A DNA stretch of 64,000 nucleotides from Thermoguttaceae bacterium (GTDB taxonomy: Bacteria > Planctomycetota > Planctomycetia > Pirellulales > Thermoguttaceae), in NCBI GenBank assembly GCA_017441605.1, contig JAFRXD010000049.1, forward strand, positions 124,001-188,000. Reading direction: 5' to 3'. The notes beneath the pieces are model-generated. The model saw only the letters and a list, made by a program, of their open reading frames with translations. It had not been told where the DNA came from and did not search any database. The position numbers were made by a program, and so were the translations under genes. This document shows, one piece after another, positions 8,840-17,900 of the stretch. Each line of letters starts with the position of its first letter. Within the stretch, counting starts at the first letter, position 1.

Positions 8840-10009
8840 TTAATCGTTCGCAATTTGAAGTCCCAAACGACGCTCGACGCGCGCGTTCGAAAAAGAGACG
8901 GTGGAACCCTGGGAACTCAATTTCTTCCGGATTTCGAGGTCGTTCAATAGATAGGCGACCCAAAAATCGCACGTTTCCTTGGCGATCGTCTCTTGATACT
9001 GAACGTCGCCGCGTCTCACGTTCGTTCTTCGGCCTCCGTAGACGCGGTGATCGCCCCCTTCTAAAACGAGAAGATAACGATCCGTTTCGTCGATGCTATC
9101 ATAAGGCAGGCGGCGTTGTTCCGCTCTGGTCGTTCCAACGATTCCGTTGTCTTGCGTTCCCATAACGACCATCGCGGGCGAGCGTATTTCTCCGTAAACC
9201 AAGGTTCCCTTGTCGGAGTCGCAAAATACCGGGGGAGAAAGCGCCAATACGGCCGCGACGCGAGGATCCTTTAAGGAGGTTCCATTGTCGGGAGGCAGCT
9301 GCCCCGCGACTAAAAGCGCCCCCAACGCGCCAAGATCGTTGCCGGCCACGCCTATGCGTCCCAAATCAAGATCGCGTCCCAACGGTCCGTCGGAATCGTG
9401 CCGAGCGTAGAGAAAATCAATGCAAGATCGGATCGCGGTCGCGCGGTCGCGAGCGGTCCAATACTTGTTGTACGCCTCTCGCAATTCGCTCATCGCGCGA
9501 ATCTTGCCGCGCCATATGGACTCGTCGGTCTCGGGGTGCCTCAAACAAATAGTCGCGACGCCCCTGCCCGCCCAAGAATAACCCAAATAGGCGAAACTCT
9601 CGGCCGAAGCGCCCAATCCGTGAGAGTAGATGACCGCGCCGAACTTTTGCCCGTTGGCGGGGGGCGAAATCGGATAAAAAACCAACGCCGACATTTCAAC
9701 GCCGTTCGCGGAAACCCACGACAATTCCGACGCGGCGACTTGGTAGAGCGCCAGAGGATCGACAAACTCTCTTTGAGGCAAGCCGAGGACGTTCGAGCGA
9801 TTTTCCTCGCCGTAAAGAGGCAGGATTCGAGCGCGTCCAAATCGCTCCCTACCGATGGACAGAGGAGCGCGCGCCGCGTTTATGACTCCGCGCGCGCCTC
9901 TAGCGACGGGATTCTGGGCTCGCAAAACGGAACAATCTCCCCAAGCCGGAAACAACGCGAGGAAAAGCGAAAAGAGACAGAAAGAACGTCTAAGCGCTAT
10001 CAAACCCAT
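8840..10009 (-). CDS. Secreted alpha/beta hydrolase with Asp at the nucleophile elbow
   Basis: 389 residues with an N-terminal signal peptide (S-F-C-L-F-S-L-F-L-A-L-F). The alpha/beta-hydrolase fold is recognisable: V-I-Y-S-H-G-L-G as the oxyanion strand, a nucleophile-elbow strand, V-V-M-G-T-Q-D-N as the acid region and E-G-G-D-H-R-V as the catalytic His loop. It resembles the dienelactone hydrolase / PAF-acetylhydrolase-like group common in planctomycetes. The elbow reads A-G-N-D-L-G-A, so Asp225 replaces the expected Ser. An Asp nucleophile is used by dehalogenases and epoxide hydrolases, but loss of activity is equally possible. The tRNA-Ser gene lies just upstream and a terminator follows. 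Confidence 0.8.
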   Translation of the reverse strand: MGLIALRRSFCLFSLFLALFPAWGDCSVLRAQNPVARGARGVINAARAPLSIGRERFGRARILPLYGEENRSNVLGLPQREFVDPLALYQVAASELSWVSANGVEMSALVFYPISPPANGQKFGAVIYSHGLGASAESFAYLGYSWAGRGVATICLRHPETDESIWRGKIRAMSELREAYNKYWTARDRATAIRSCIDFLYARHDSDGPLGRDLDLGRIGVAGNDLGALGALLVAGQLPPDNGTSLKDPRVAAVLALSPPVFCDSDKGTLVYGEIRSPAMVVMGTQDNGIVGTTRAEQRRLPYDSIDETDRYLLVLEGGDHRVYGGRRTNVRRGDVQYQETIAKETCDFWVAYLLNDLEIRKKLSSQGSTVSFSNARVERRLGLQIAND

Positions 10010-10085
10010 GGGTTCGTTGCCTTCGAAGAAACGGTAACGACAAAAAAGTCGTCCGGAACCGGATGGAGGATCGAACGACTAATAG

Positions 10086-10172
10086 CGGATGAGGCAGGAT
10101 TCGAACCCGCGGACGGCGCAAACCGTCGCCGGTTTTCAAGACCGGTCCCTTAAACCGCTCGGGCACTCATCC
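10086..10172 (-). tRNA. tRNA-Ser (anticodon TGA)
   Basis: An 87-base cloverleaf on the minus strand. The 7-bp acceptor stem G-G-A-T-G-A-G pairs with C-T-C-A-T-C-C and is followed by a G discriminator; the 3' CCA is not encoded. The anticodon stem CCGGT/ACCGG closes the loop C-T-T-G-A-A-A, giving anticodon TGA. The long paired variable arm (CGACGGTTTGCGCCGTC) is typical of serine tRNA, and the T-arm carries G-T-T-C-G-A-A-T. Confidence 0.95.
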
Positions 10173-10246
10173 TCGACAATCGTCGCGAAATAATTTCTAG
10201 AAAACGATCCAAAAACGCTTCCGCGACGACGCGACCAATTGCCCCG

Positions 10247-10274
10247 ATTATAACTATTATACCGAAGGCGTCAA
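10247..10274 (-). promoter_or_regulatory. Promoter upstream of tRNA-Ser
   Basis: On the minus strand TTGACG (10269-10274), a 16-base spacer and TATAAT (10247-10252). It lies about 75 bases before the tRNA 5' end, so a processed 5' leader is implied. Confidence 0.6.
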
Positions 10275-10497
10275 CGGCAAATCGCCCATTTAGACGCGCG
10301 ATAACGCGAGTCTCGTCCGCTCGGTCCCTCTTTCGTCGTTAGCTCTCTTGTCCGTAACGAGCGCGACTTTCGCGTATTTACAAGCGAAGTCTAAAACGTA
10401 CAATTCTCTTTTGACCGGCGAAAGGCCGCGCCCTGAAGGACGCGACCCACGTTCAATTCCGACAACGGCTACACTTAATCTCAGGCGCGAGTCGCGT

Positions 10498-12879
10498 ATG
10501 TTCACCACACTATTTCCCCAAAATCCCCGCCGTCGCGCAAACGCGAACCGGATCTCTTTTGTCGCTCGAGTAATCGCTTCCGTCGCGCTGTTCGCGGTTT
10601 CGACGGTCGCGAGCGGATCGAACGCCCCCGAAGGGCTAATGGTCGACCTTCTGGAAAACGCCGACGTCGTTTGGCGAGACGGTTTTCCCACGCAATTAAA
10701 AATCGATCAACTCTCGGACGTAATCGAGCGCGTTCAGTACGTCGAAATACGCTCGTCGAGACCCTCGTTCTCTTGGATCGTACCGTCGCCGACCAAGAAC
10801 TCCGCGCAAAGCGCTTGGCAAATTCAGCTGGCGGACTCGCCCAAAGCGTTCGAAGAAAACGCGGACGCGAGTCCGATGCTGTGGGATTCTCAAAAACGAG
10901 ACGATTCAAATTCGACGGGAGTTTCCTATGGCGGCGATCAACCACTGCAAAATTCGACCGTTTACTATTGGCGAGTAAAAGTGTGGTTCCAAAATGGGGA
11001 AGAATCGTCGTGGTCGTCGATCAAAGCGTTCAAGACGGCGAGCGACTGTCAAGAATTCGGGATTAGCAGATATCCGATCGTCAAGCGAGTCGATCGGCCC
11101 GTCTTGATTTCGCCTCTAGACGAAAACGTTACGTTCGTCGACTTTGGGCGATGCGCTTTCGGACAATTCTTTTTGGAGATTGATTCCCCCGAGCCGCGAA
11201 CCGCTCTCGTTCGACTTGGAGAGCGCGTTCTCGACGGTCGCGTGGATCGCAAGCCCGCCGGAACAACTCGTTATTGGGAATATAGTTTGGATCTGCTTCC
11301 GGGGAGACGCGTCTATTCGATCAAAACGCGCGTCGACAAACGCAACTCTTCGGGCGCGGCCTTTCTTATGCCCGATTATATCGGCGAGGTCATGCCTTTC
11401 CGCTACGCGGAAGTCGAATTTCTGCCGACCGCGAACGAGGACGGCGCCGGGTTGGACAAACAATCTCCCAAAGCGACTCTCTACTGGCGCGAAAGCGCGA
11501 CTTATCCGTTTAACGAGACAAGTTCGCGCTTCCATTCCGACAACGAGGCTCTGAACGCGGTCTGGGATTTGTGCAAGTACTCGATCGAAGCCACGACTTT
11601 CGCCGGGGTTTATCTCGACGGAGATCGCGAGCGAATCCCTTACGAGGGGGACGCCTTGCTGAATCAGTTAAGCCATTACTCCGTTGATCGAGAATATTCG
11701 TTGGCGAGATTTTCTCAGGAATACTTGCTCTTCCATCCGACGTGGCCCACCGAATGGAACCTTCAAATGGTTCAAATGGCGTGGTACGATTACCTCTACA
11801 CGGGCGACCCTCGATTCGTTGAAAAGTATTACGACGAGCTCAAAGCTAAATCTCTTATCGCGCTGTCGGAAAGCAACGGTTTGATTAGTACGCGCAAGGG
11901 CAAACTGACGAAGGAAGTATTGGATTCAATCCATTTCAACGGCAATAACTTCCAAGATATCGTCGATTGGCCTCACAAGGGATTGGCGGGAAACGAAAAC
12001 TCGGAATCGGGAGAAACCGACGGTTTCGTCTTCAACGACTTCAACGCGGTCGTGAACGCCTACCATTTCTTCGCGCTCAATTCGATGAAGCGTTTCGCCG
12101 AACTATTGGGCAAGACCGACGACGCCGCGTTCTTTTCCTCGCAAATTGAAAAGGTTCGAACATCTTATCAAGAAACCTTTTTTGACGCGGAACGAGGCGT
12201 TTATAAAGACGGCGAGCAAACCGACCACGCCTCTCTCCACGGCAATATGTTTCCGCTAGCCTTTGGATTAGTTCCGAAAGAAAACGTCGAGAGCGTAACG
12301 AGATTTGTCGAATCGAGGGAGATGAGATGCAGCGTTTACGGGGCCCAATTCCTGCTCGACGCGACCTATGAAGGAGAAAACGGCGCTTACGGTCTGCAAC
12401 GCCTTACGGCGAACGATTTGCGAGGTTGGCTCAATATGTTGAGAGTCGGTTCGACGATCACCCTCGAAGCGTGGGACGATCGGTACAAGCCCAATCAGGA
12501 TTGGAATCACGCGTGGGGCGCGGCGCCCGCCAATATTATCCCCAGAAAAATCGCGGGAGTCGAACCGATCGAACCCGGTTGCGCCAAATTGAGAGTCAAA
12601 CCGCAAATTGCCGACCTCAACGAAGTGGACGCGCGGATTCCCACCATTCGCGGCGCGGTGGAGATCAAGATATCCCAGGTCGACGGGTATCAAATCGATC
12701 TCAAACTCCCGGGCAACGTTAAAGCGGACGTCTATTTACCGGTCGATTCCGATTCGGATCAGATCGCGATCGACGGGAAAACGGACCAAGACCAATTCGA
12801 AGTCGTTCGCGAAGGCGGTTTCTGGAAAATTCTCAACGTCGGTTCGGGCGCGTGGAAGTTTGAAAGAACCGTCCAATGA
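10498..12879 (+). CDS. Secreted GH78-like alpha-L-rhamnosidase
   Basis: 793 residues from the ATG at 10498; the frame is open upstream but those codons look non-coding and the chosen start gives a signal peptide (about residues 22-40). An N-terminal Ig-like/beta-sandwich region contains the S-R-P-S-F-S-W and Y-Y-W-R-V-K-V-W signature of bacterial GH78 enzymes. The (alpha/alpha)6 barrel carries D-G-D-R-E-R-I-P-Y-E-G-D-A near residue 374, the equivalent of the GH78 general-acid segment, and T-L-E-A-W-D near residue 656 as the general-base region, followed by N-H-A-W-G-A-A-P. The C-terminal beta-sandwich is present. It should release terminal L-rhamnose from plant or algal glycans or glycosides outside the cytoplasm. 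The exact substrate is not predictable. Confidence 0.85.
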   Translation: MFTTLFPQNPRRRANANRISFVARVIASVALFAVSTVASGSNAPEGLMVDLLENADVVWRDGFPTQLKIDQLSDVIERVQYVEIRSSRPSFSWIVPSPTKNSAQSAWQIQLADSPKAFEENADASPMLWDSQKRDDSNSTGVSYGGDQPLQNSTVYYWRVKVWFQNGEESSWSSIKAFKTASDCQEFGISRYPIVKRVDRPVLISPLDENVTFVDFGRCAFGQFFLEIDSPEPRTALVRLGERVLDGRVDRKPAGTTRYWEYSLDLLPGRRVYSIKTRVDKRNSSGAAFLMPDYIGEVMPFRYAEVEFLPTANEDGAGLDKQSPKATLYWRESATYPFNETSSRFHSDNEALNAVWDLCKYSIEATTFAGVYLDGDRERIPYEGDALLNQLSHYSVDREYSLARFSQEYLLFHPTWPTEWNLQMVQMAWYDYLYTGDPRFVEKYYDELKAKSLIALSESNGLISTRKGKLTKEVLDSIHFNGNNFQDIVDWPHKGLAGNENSESGETDGFVFNDFNAVVNAYHFFALNSMKRFAELLGKTDDAAFFSSQIEKVRTSYQETFFDAERGVYKDGEQTDHASLHGNMFPLAFGLVPKENVESVTRFVESREMRCSVYGAQFLLDATYEGENGAYGLQRLTANDLRGWLNMLRVGSTITLEAWDDRYKPNQDWNHAWGAAPANIIPRKIAGVEPIEPGCAKLRVKPQIADLNEVDARIPTIRGAVEIKISQVDGYQIDLKLPGNVKADVYLPVDSDSDQIAIDGKTDQDQFEVVREGGFWKILNVGSGAWKFERTVQ

Positions 12880-12892
12880 ACTCCAATAAAAA

Positions 12893-12926
12893 GCGCCCCT
12901 CGACGGAAGAGTTCGTCGAGGGGCGC
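12893..12926 (-). terminator. Terminator between GH78 and sigma-factor genes
   Basis: A 12-bp stem (12893-12904 with 12915-12926). The A-run on the plus-strand left side gives a T-run for the minus-strand sigma gene; there is no T-run on the plus side, so termination of the rhamnosidase gene may be weaker. Confidence 0.75.
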
Positions 12927-12945
12927 TCGCTAGCGGATCGTTTTG

Positions 12946-13734
12946 CTACAGATCGTATCTTAGTTGTTGATTCAACGCTCGCATTTTCTTAACGATGGCG
13001 GAGTGCATTTGGCTCACGCGACTCTCGCTCAAATCCAACGCGGCGCCGATCTCTTTCATCGTCATTTCTTCATAATAGTACAGAATGATGATGAGGCGCT
13101 CCTTATCGTTTAACTGGCGCGTGCACTTGCGAATGACGTCCAAGCGCTCGAGGCGCTCCGTCGGAGGCTCGCTGCGCCGATCCGGAAGAACGTCCATTTC
13201 CGTAACGTCCCCTTCCCCGGACTGATCGGGCCACTTCTTATCGAGCCGAGACATATTGACTCGATTGGAGTCGACGATCGTTTGCCGAACGTCCTCCACG
13301 GGTTGTTCGAGAAAATTCGCCAACTCCTCCTCCGAGGGACGTCGACCAAATTTCCCCACGAGAATCTTATCGGCCTCGTTCAGTTTCGAGGTCTTCGAGC
13401 GAACCATTCGCGGCGCCCAATCCATCGATCGAAGCTCGTCGAGCATCGCGCCTTGAACGCGCGGCAAACAAAACGTCTCGAATTTGACTCCGCGCTCCGG
13501 TTCAAAGGCTCGAATAGAATCTATCAATCCCAGCGAGCCGGCGGAAATGAGATCGTCGAGTTCAATTTCGTTAGGCAATTTTGCGCGTATGCGCTCCGCG
13601 CGTTTGCGCACCAACGGCATATAATGCTCGATGAGACGATTGCGCAAGTACGTGTCGCCCGGGTTCGCCCTAAACGAGCGCCAAAGTTCGCTCGTCAAAT
13701 CGACGTCAACGGCGGCTGTCGCTTGATCTTCCAT
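12946..13734 (-). CDS. fliA: RNA polymerase sigma factor, FliA/WhiG family
   Basis: 262 residues from the ATG at 13734; a TTG two codons earlier (13740) is an alternative. All sigma70 regions used by this group are visible: region 2 (L-I-S-A-G-S-L-G-L-I-D-S-I-R-A-F and F-E-T-F-C-L-P-R-V-Q-G-A-M-L-D-E-L-R), region 3 (G-R-R-P-S-E-E-E-L-A) and region 4 with the helix-turn-helix (M-T-M-K-E-I-G-A-A-L-D-L-S-E-S-R-V-S-Q-M-H). The insert after G-A-M-L-D-E-L-R-S-M-D-W-A-P-R is diagnostic of the FliA/WhiG branch. It directs core polymerase to a flagellar/chemotaxis or developmental regulon. No flagellar gene or anti-sigma FlgM is visible here, so its regulon is elsewhere. Confidence 0.92.
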   Translation of the reverse strand: MEDQATAAVDVDLTSELWRSFRANPGDTYLRNRLIEHYMPLVRKRAERIRAKLPNEIELDDLISAGSLGLIDSIRAFEPERGVKFETFCLPRVQGAMLDELRSMDWAPRMVRSKTSKLNEADKILVGKFGRRPSEEELANFLEQPVEDVRQTIVDSNRVNMSRLDKKWPDQSGEGDVTEMDVLPDRRSEPPTERLERLDVIRKCTRQLNDKERLIIILYYYEEMTMKEIGAALDLSESRVSQMHSAIVKKMRALNQQLRYDL

Positions 13735-13740
13735 GCTCAA

Positions 13741-14231
13741 ATTCCCAAATTCCTAATGCGAACCAACGTTCTCGCCCGCCGCGCGTTCAACGAAGAGCGC
13801 CTCGTCAAACCGCGCGATGCGATAACAGTAGCGAAAAAACTCCTTCGTGTGAATACGAATTTTATTTTTTTAACGAATCGTCAAAAAAACGCTAAAGTTT
13901 TCGCGAGTTCAAGCCGAGCGAAACAACCCGACCCTAAAGGGCGTCGCGAATGGAAAACGCTACGCGACGCGTCAAAATTTTCGGCAAGCGAACCTCCAAT
14001 CAATTTGTTCCTTCTCGAAGATTCCTTGTCCCAAATGGAAAAAGTCGTTTAAAAAAACAGTTGTGTCGATTGTATCGGCGCGGCTCTATTGGCGCTAACG
14101 GGAACGGTTCAAAAGCGCGGGCAACCGCGGCATATTTACTAGCGGGAAAGAATTGTCAATAATAATTGGCGCGAGGCTCGAGTTTATCGTTGACTCGACC
14201 GCGTCCAAGACCTCAACAATGGACCAAAACT
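13741..14231. other. Intergenic region between divergent genes
   Basis: About 490 bases between the sigma-factor gene and the next plus-strand gene. It contains A/T-rich stretches (around 13860-13900 and 14040-14050) and must hold both promoters, but I see no convincing -35/-10 pair, RNA gene or conserved open frame. Confidence 0.4.
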
Positions 14232-16337
14232 ATGGACTATTATCGCTCGCTCGAACTATTCTCGCGAAAGTCGCGCGCGCTCGTTTTTGCGCTCGCCTTT
14301 TCGTTCGCTCTTTTGACCGCCCCTTTGAAATCTTCGGCCCTCGATTCGACCAAGTCCGAGGGCGCCGCCGCGGAATCCGAGTCCCAAGCGGCGAACGAAA
14401 AACCCGGCCGAGACCTTTTTTCCGACACGTGGTTCGCGGTGGACGCGCTTGATCGAGCCACCCCCACTTTCGACGAAGTCGGTCCCGTGAAAACGGATCA
14501 ACGCCGCGTCGTCGGTATCTTTTACATTACTTGGCACACCCAAGACCACGCGTCGCAACCCAACCCTTACACTAGCGACGTCACTAAAATTCTCCAAGAG
14601 GCTCCCGAGGCGCGACTCGACGAAAAGCACCCCGCTTGGCGAAACTCCTGGTCTCTCCACTGGGGCGAACCGGAAACCGGTTACTTTCTCAGTCAAGACG
14701 AGTACGTTATCAGAAAGGACATGTCGGAGTTAACGGACGCGGGCGTCGACGTTATTATTCTCGACGTGACCAACGCCGTTCACTATTGGGACGAATGGGA
14801 AGTTCTCTTCAACACGATGGAGAAAATGAAAGCGGAGGGCAATCCCGTCCCGAAGTTCTGTTTCTGGTCGTTCAACGGCGAATCGATAACCGTCGTTCAA
14901 AAACTCTACGAAGCGTACTACAAGACGAGACGATTCGAAGATCTGTGGTTCTATTGGGACGGGAAACCGCTCCTTCTTTACAACTCCACGCCGGAGGTCG
15001 ACGCCAACCGAGGCGGAATCAAGTGCCATAATCCCCACTATGACCCCGACGCCAAAACCAACCCCAATAATCCCCACTATGGCGATCCCGAATACGCGGA
15101 AGAATTCTACCAAGACTACACGAAAGAAGTGAAAGAGTTCTTCACTCTTCGCTGCATGTGGTGGGGCTACTACAAGTGGAACGGAAAACGATATATCGGG
15201 ACGGAGGACAACTGGTCGTTCGGATACGATCTTGGAAATCCCGACGTTAAAAAAATGAAACCGGAAGATTTGGTTTCGCTTCACAACGGAGTCCGCGAGG
15301 AAGCGGCGGTTACCCCCGCCCAGCACCCCGCGAGTTTGATAGGCAAATCGTGGACCCGCGAAAAAGGTGAACCGGAATTGAACGAGTACGATATGCCCAA
15401 ACCGACGTTCGTTCCTCAACTCGGCAAAGTTGTCGAACATCCGGAAAACTACGGTATCTATTACCAAGATCGCTGGGACGAGGCGCTCGCGGCCAATCCT
15501 CAATTCCTGTACATCAACGACTGGAACGAGTGGACCGCCGGACGATACACGACCCCGGAAACGCTCGCGGCCCTCAATTTTATGCGCCGAGGCAAGGACG
15601 CTCGATACTTTTTTGTCGACCAATACAACGCCGAATTTAATCGTTGCGTCCAGCCGATGAAGGGCGGCTACACCGACAACTACTATATGCAGACGGTTCA
15701 AAACATTCGCCGCTACAAGGGCGTTCGCAAACCTCCCGTCAACGAAGGGTTTGTCGCCGTAAAGAACGGTTCCGCCAAAGAGGCGCTCGCCGCGTGGGAC
15801 TCCCTTAAAACGGAGTATCGCGACGCCATTGGCGACGCCTTCCACCGCGACGCGATCGGCTACGGAGGCGAGCGCTACGTCGACGAAACGGGGCGCAACG
15901 ACATAACGACGTGCAAAGTCGGCGTCGACGAGAACAACCTCTATTTCTTCGCCGAAACCGCGAGCGCTTGGACGCCCTCTACGGATCCCAACTGGGCGCT
16001 GCTTTTCGTCAACTCCGACCAAGATTATTCCACCGGATGGTACGGTTACGATTACCTCGTTAACAAAAGCGTCGTCGACGACAAGCAAACGACGCTCTGT
16101 AAATGGAACGGCTCGCAATGGGAAGAAGTCGCGAAGTTGAGCTACGCCGTCGCGGACAATCGTCTCGTCGTCGTCGCGCCGAGAGATAAACTCGGCGCCT
16201 CGGGCGATCAAATCCAATTCGATTTCAAGTGGAGCGACAACCCGACCGAGTTAGTCGATCCGATCTCCCTCTGCACCAGCGGCGACACGGCGCCCAATCG
16301 ACGCTTCAACTATCGCTTTGTTTGGAAGAAACAATAA
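14232..16337 (+). CDS. Secreted TIM-barrel glycoside hydrolase-like protein with C-terminal beta-sandwich
   Basis: 701 residues from the ATG at 14232, which places the signal peptide (A-L-V-F-A-L-A-F-S-F-A-L-L) near the start. The first ~500 residues look like a glycosidase-type TIM barrel: V-V-G-I-F-Y-I-T-W strand, D-A-G-V-D-V-I-I-L-D-V-T-N, a W-Y/F-Y-W-D-G-K-P-L-L strand and a late F-L-Y-I-N-D-W-N-E-W motif with possible catalytic Asp/Glu. This most resembles GH71/GH99-like or WbsX-like barrels, but I cannot fix the family. The last ~180 residues (C-K-V-G-V-D-E-N-N-L-Y-F-F-A-E-T) look like a DOMON/CBM9-type carbohydrate-binding sandwich. It is probably part of the secreted glycan-degrading set with the GH78 enzyme. 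Confidence 0.7.
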   Translation: MDYYRSLELFSRKSRALVFALAFSFALLTAPLKSSALDSTKSEGAAAESESQAANEKPGRDLFSDTWFAVDALDRATPTFDEVGPVKTDQRRVVGIFYITWHTQDHASQPNPYTSDVTKILQEAPEARLDEKHPAWRNSWSLHWGEPETGYFLSQDEYVIRKDMSELTDAGVDVIILDVTNAVHYWDEWEVLFNTMEKMKAEGNPVPKFCFWSFNGESITVVQKLYEAYYKTRRFEDLWFYWDGKPLLLYNSTPEVDANRGGIKCHNPHYDPDAKTNPNNPHYGDPEYAEEFYQDYTKEVKEFFTLRCMWWGYYKWNGKRYIGTEDNWSFGYDLGNPDVKKMKPEDLVSLHNGVREEAAVTPAQHPASLIGKSWTREKGEPELNEYDMPKPTFVPQLGKVVEHPENYGIYYQDRWDEALAANPQFLYINDWNEWTAGRYTTPETLAALNFMRRGKDARYFFVDQYNAEFNRCVQPMKGGYTDNYYMQTVQNIRRYKGVRKPPVNEGFVAVKNGSAKEALAAWDSLKTEYRDAIGDAFHRDAIGYGGERYVDETGRNDITTCKVGVDENNLYFFAETASAWTPSTDPNWALLFVNSDQDYSTGWYGYDYLVNKSVVDDKQTTLCKWNGSQWEEVAKLSYAVADNRLVVVAPRDKLGASGDQIQFDFKWSDNPTELVDPISLCTSGDTAPNRRFNYRFVWKKQ

Positions 16338-16385
16338 ACGCGAGAATTCGCGCTTCTAAAGCCGTAGACTAGGCGTCGGAAAAAG

Positions 16386-16431
16386 AAAGAGAGTTCGCGG
16401 AAACTAAAAATCCGCGAACTCTCTTTTTTAA
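16386..16431. terminator. Bidirectional rho-independent terminator
   Basis: A perfect 16-bp stem (16386-16401 with 16411-16426), a 9-base A-rich loop and T/A runs on both sides. It serves the glycosidase-like gene and the convergent ABC exporter operon. Confidence 0.9.
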
Positions 16432-16461
16432 CGCGTTTAACGCGCGAGCGGCGCGCGAGCC

Positions 16462-17805
16462 TTACTCGTGTCGCAACGCCTCGATCGGATCCATCTTCGC
16501 GGCGCGAATGGCGGGATAAACGCCGAACACAACTCCAATAAGGATCGAGATAACGAACGCCAAGGGAACCGACCAAAAAACGATAATTGGCTTCAATTCC
16601 TGAACGATCGGAGGCAAACTCGCCAACAACTCGGGGTTCGTCCTCTTGATAATCCCCATGGCGAACTGAGTTACCGGCGAGCACGTAAGCCCCACCAGCA
16701 CTCCCAATCCGCCGCCAACAACGGAAAGAACGATCGTCTCGACGAGGAACTGGCGAACGATATCGCCCCGTTTGGCCCCGAGAGCGCGTCTAATGCCGAT
16801 TTCGCGCGTTCGCTCGGTAACCGTCGCGAGCATAATGTTCATAATCCCGATGCCGCCGACGACGAGCGAAATGCCCGCGATCAACCCCATAAAGACGTTG
16901 AACATCATTCGAGTCGTTTTGGCCTGCTCGAGCAACTCGAGGGGGACGGTTATGCCGTAGTCTTCGAATTTGTTGTGGTACCTGTCCAACGTCAATTTAA
17001 TCAACTCGGAGGTTTGCATAACGTCGGCGACGCTTCCCACCTTCAGCGTGATCTGCTTGAGCTGGACGGTTTCGCCCTCCATAGAACCGCTGCGCCGGAC
17101 GACCACCGTGTCGCCAACGCGCGTTTGCATCGTCTGAAGAGGAACGTAGACGTCGTACGAGTAGTCCTCCGATTTTAGCGAGCTACCGATCGCGGCGGAC
17201 GGAGCGCGAGAATTGGCGACGCCAATCACTCGGAAGTAGTAATTGTCCCCGACGCGTATCAATTTCCCCAACGGCTCCTCGTAAGGAAACAAGGTCTGGG
17301 CCACGCCGGCTCCCAAAACGCAGTAATCGCAACCTTCGGCGTTCTCCTCGTCCGTGAAAAAACGCCCTTCGAACAACGTGATTTTTACGACGTCGACGTA
17401 GGAGGCGGTGCAACCGACAAGTCGACCGTCCACCTTCCAGCGCCCGTTTTGGAACGTCTCTTGATAGTCCTTAACGGGGGCGGAATTAACCACGGTGGGA
17501 ATCGTCTCGACCAGCCTAGCGTAATCGGCGCGCGTCAGCCCGTATTCGGGGATTTGCATACCGCGCCCGCCGCTCGCGGAGGAAAGCGCCTCGTTGGGCG
17601 GCTTGATCGTGCTAACGATGATATTGTCCGCGCCCAGACTTTCAATTTGCTCTTGGGCTTTCTTGCTAATCCCCTCGCCGATCGCCATAAGCCAAATGAC
17701 GCTGGCGACGCCGATGAATATGCCCAAGACCGTCAGTAAAGAGCGCATCGGGTGCAAGTACAAACTTTTAACGCCCGATAGCAACGTGCGAAACGCGTGG
17801 GTCAT
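16462..17805 (-). CDS. MacB-type ABC transporter permease (FtsX family)
   Basis: 447 residues with the MacB topology. One transmembrane helix lies near the N-terminus (S-L-L-T-V-L-G-I-F-I-G-V-A-S-V-I-W), followed by a large periplasmic domain (about 45-310). The FtsX domain then has three helices and the motif T-E-R-T-R-E-I-G-I-R-R-A-L-G-A-K that couples to the ATPase. MacB-type systems use mechanotransmission to export lipoproteins, peptides, siderophores or toxins from the periplasm through a partner adaptor. It is the last gene of a three-gene operon (adaptor, ATPase, permease), 95 bp after the ATPase gene. No outer-membrane TolC gene is next to it. The cargo is unknown. Confidence 0.92.
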   Translation of the reverse strand: MTHAFRTLLSGVKSLYLHPMRSLLTVLGIFIGVASVIWLMAIGEGISKKAQEQIESLGADNIIVSTIKPPNEALSSASGGRGMQIPEYGLTRADYARLVETIPTVVNSAPVKDYQETFQNGRWKVDGRLVGCTASYVDVVKITLFEGRFFTDEENAEGCDYCVLGAGVAQTLFPYEEPLGKLIRVGDNYYFRVIGVANSRAPSAAIGSSLKSEDYSYDVYVPLQTMQTRVGDTVVVRRSGSMEGETVQLKQITLKVGSVADVMQTSELIKLTLDRYHNKFEDYGITVPLELLEQAKTTRMMFNVFMGLIAGISLVVGGIGIMNIMLATVTERTREIGIRRALGAKRGDIVRQFLVETIVLSVVGGGLGVLVGLTCSPVTQFAMGIIKRTNPELLASLPPIVQELKPIIVFWSVPLAFVISILIGVVFGVYPAIRAAKMDPIEALRHE

Positions 17806-17900
17806 TTCTAAATGTTAACCATATCGTCGGGGTTGGACGCGAACGAACGTTTTTCCGTCCGTCAAAACGCTAAGCGCTCGTCGTTTCTACGTCTTCAATT

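Noticed and set aside
14730..16217. 495-codon minus-strand frame
   Set aside because: Antisense to the glycosidase-like gene, whose plus-strand product has a signal peptide and clear domain pattern.
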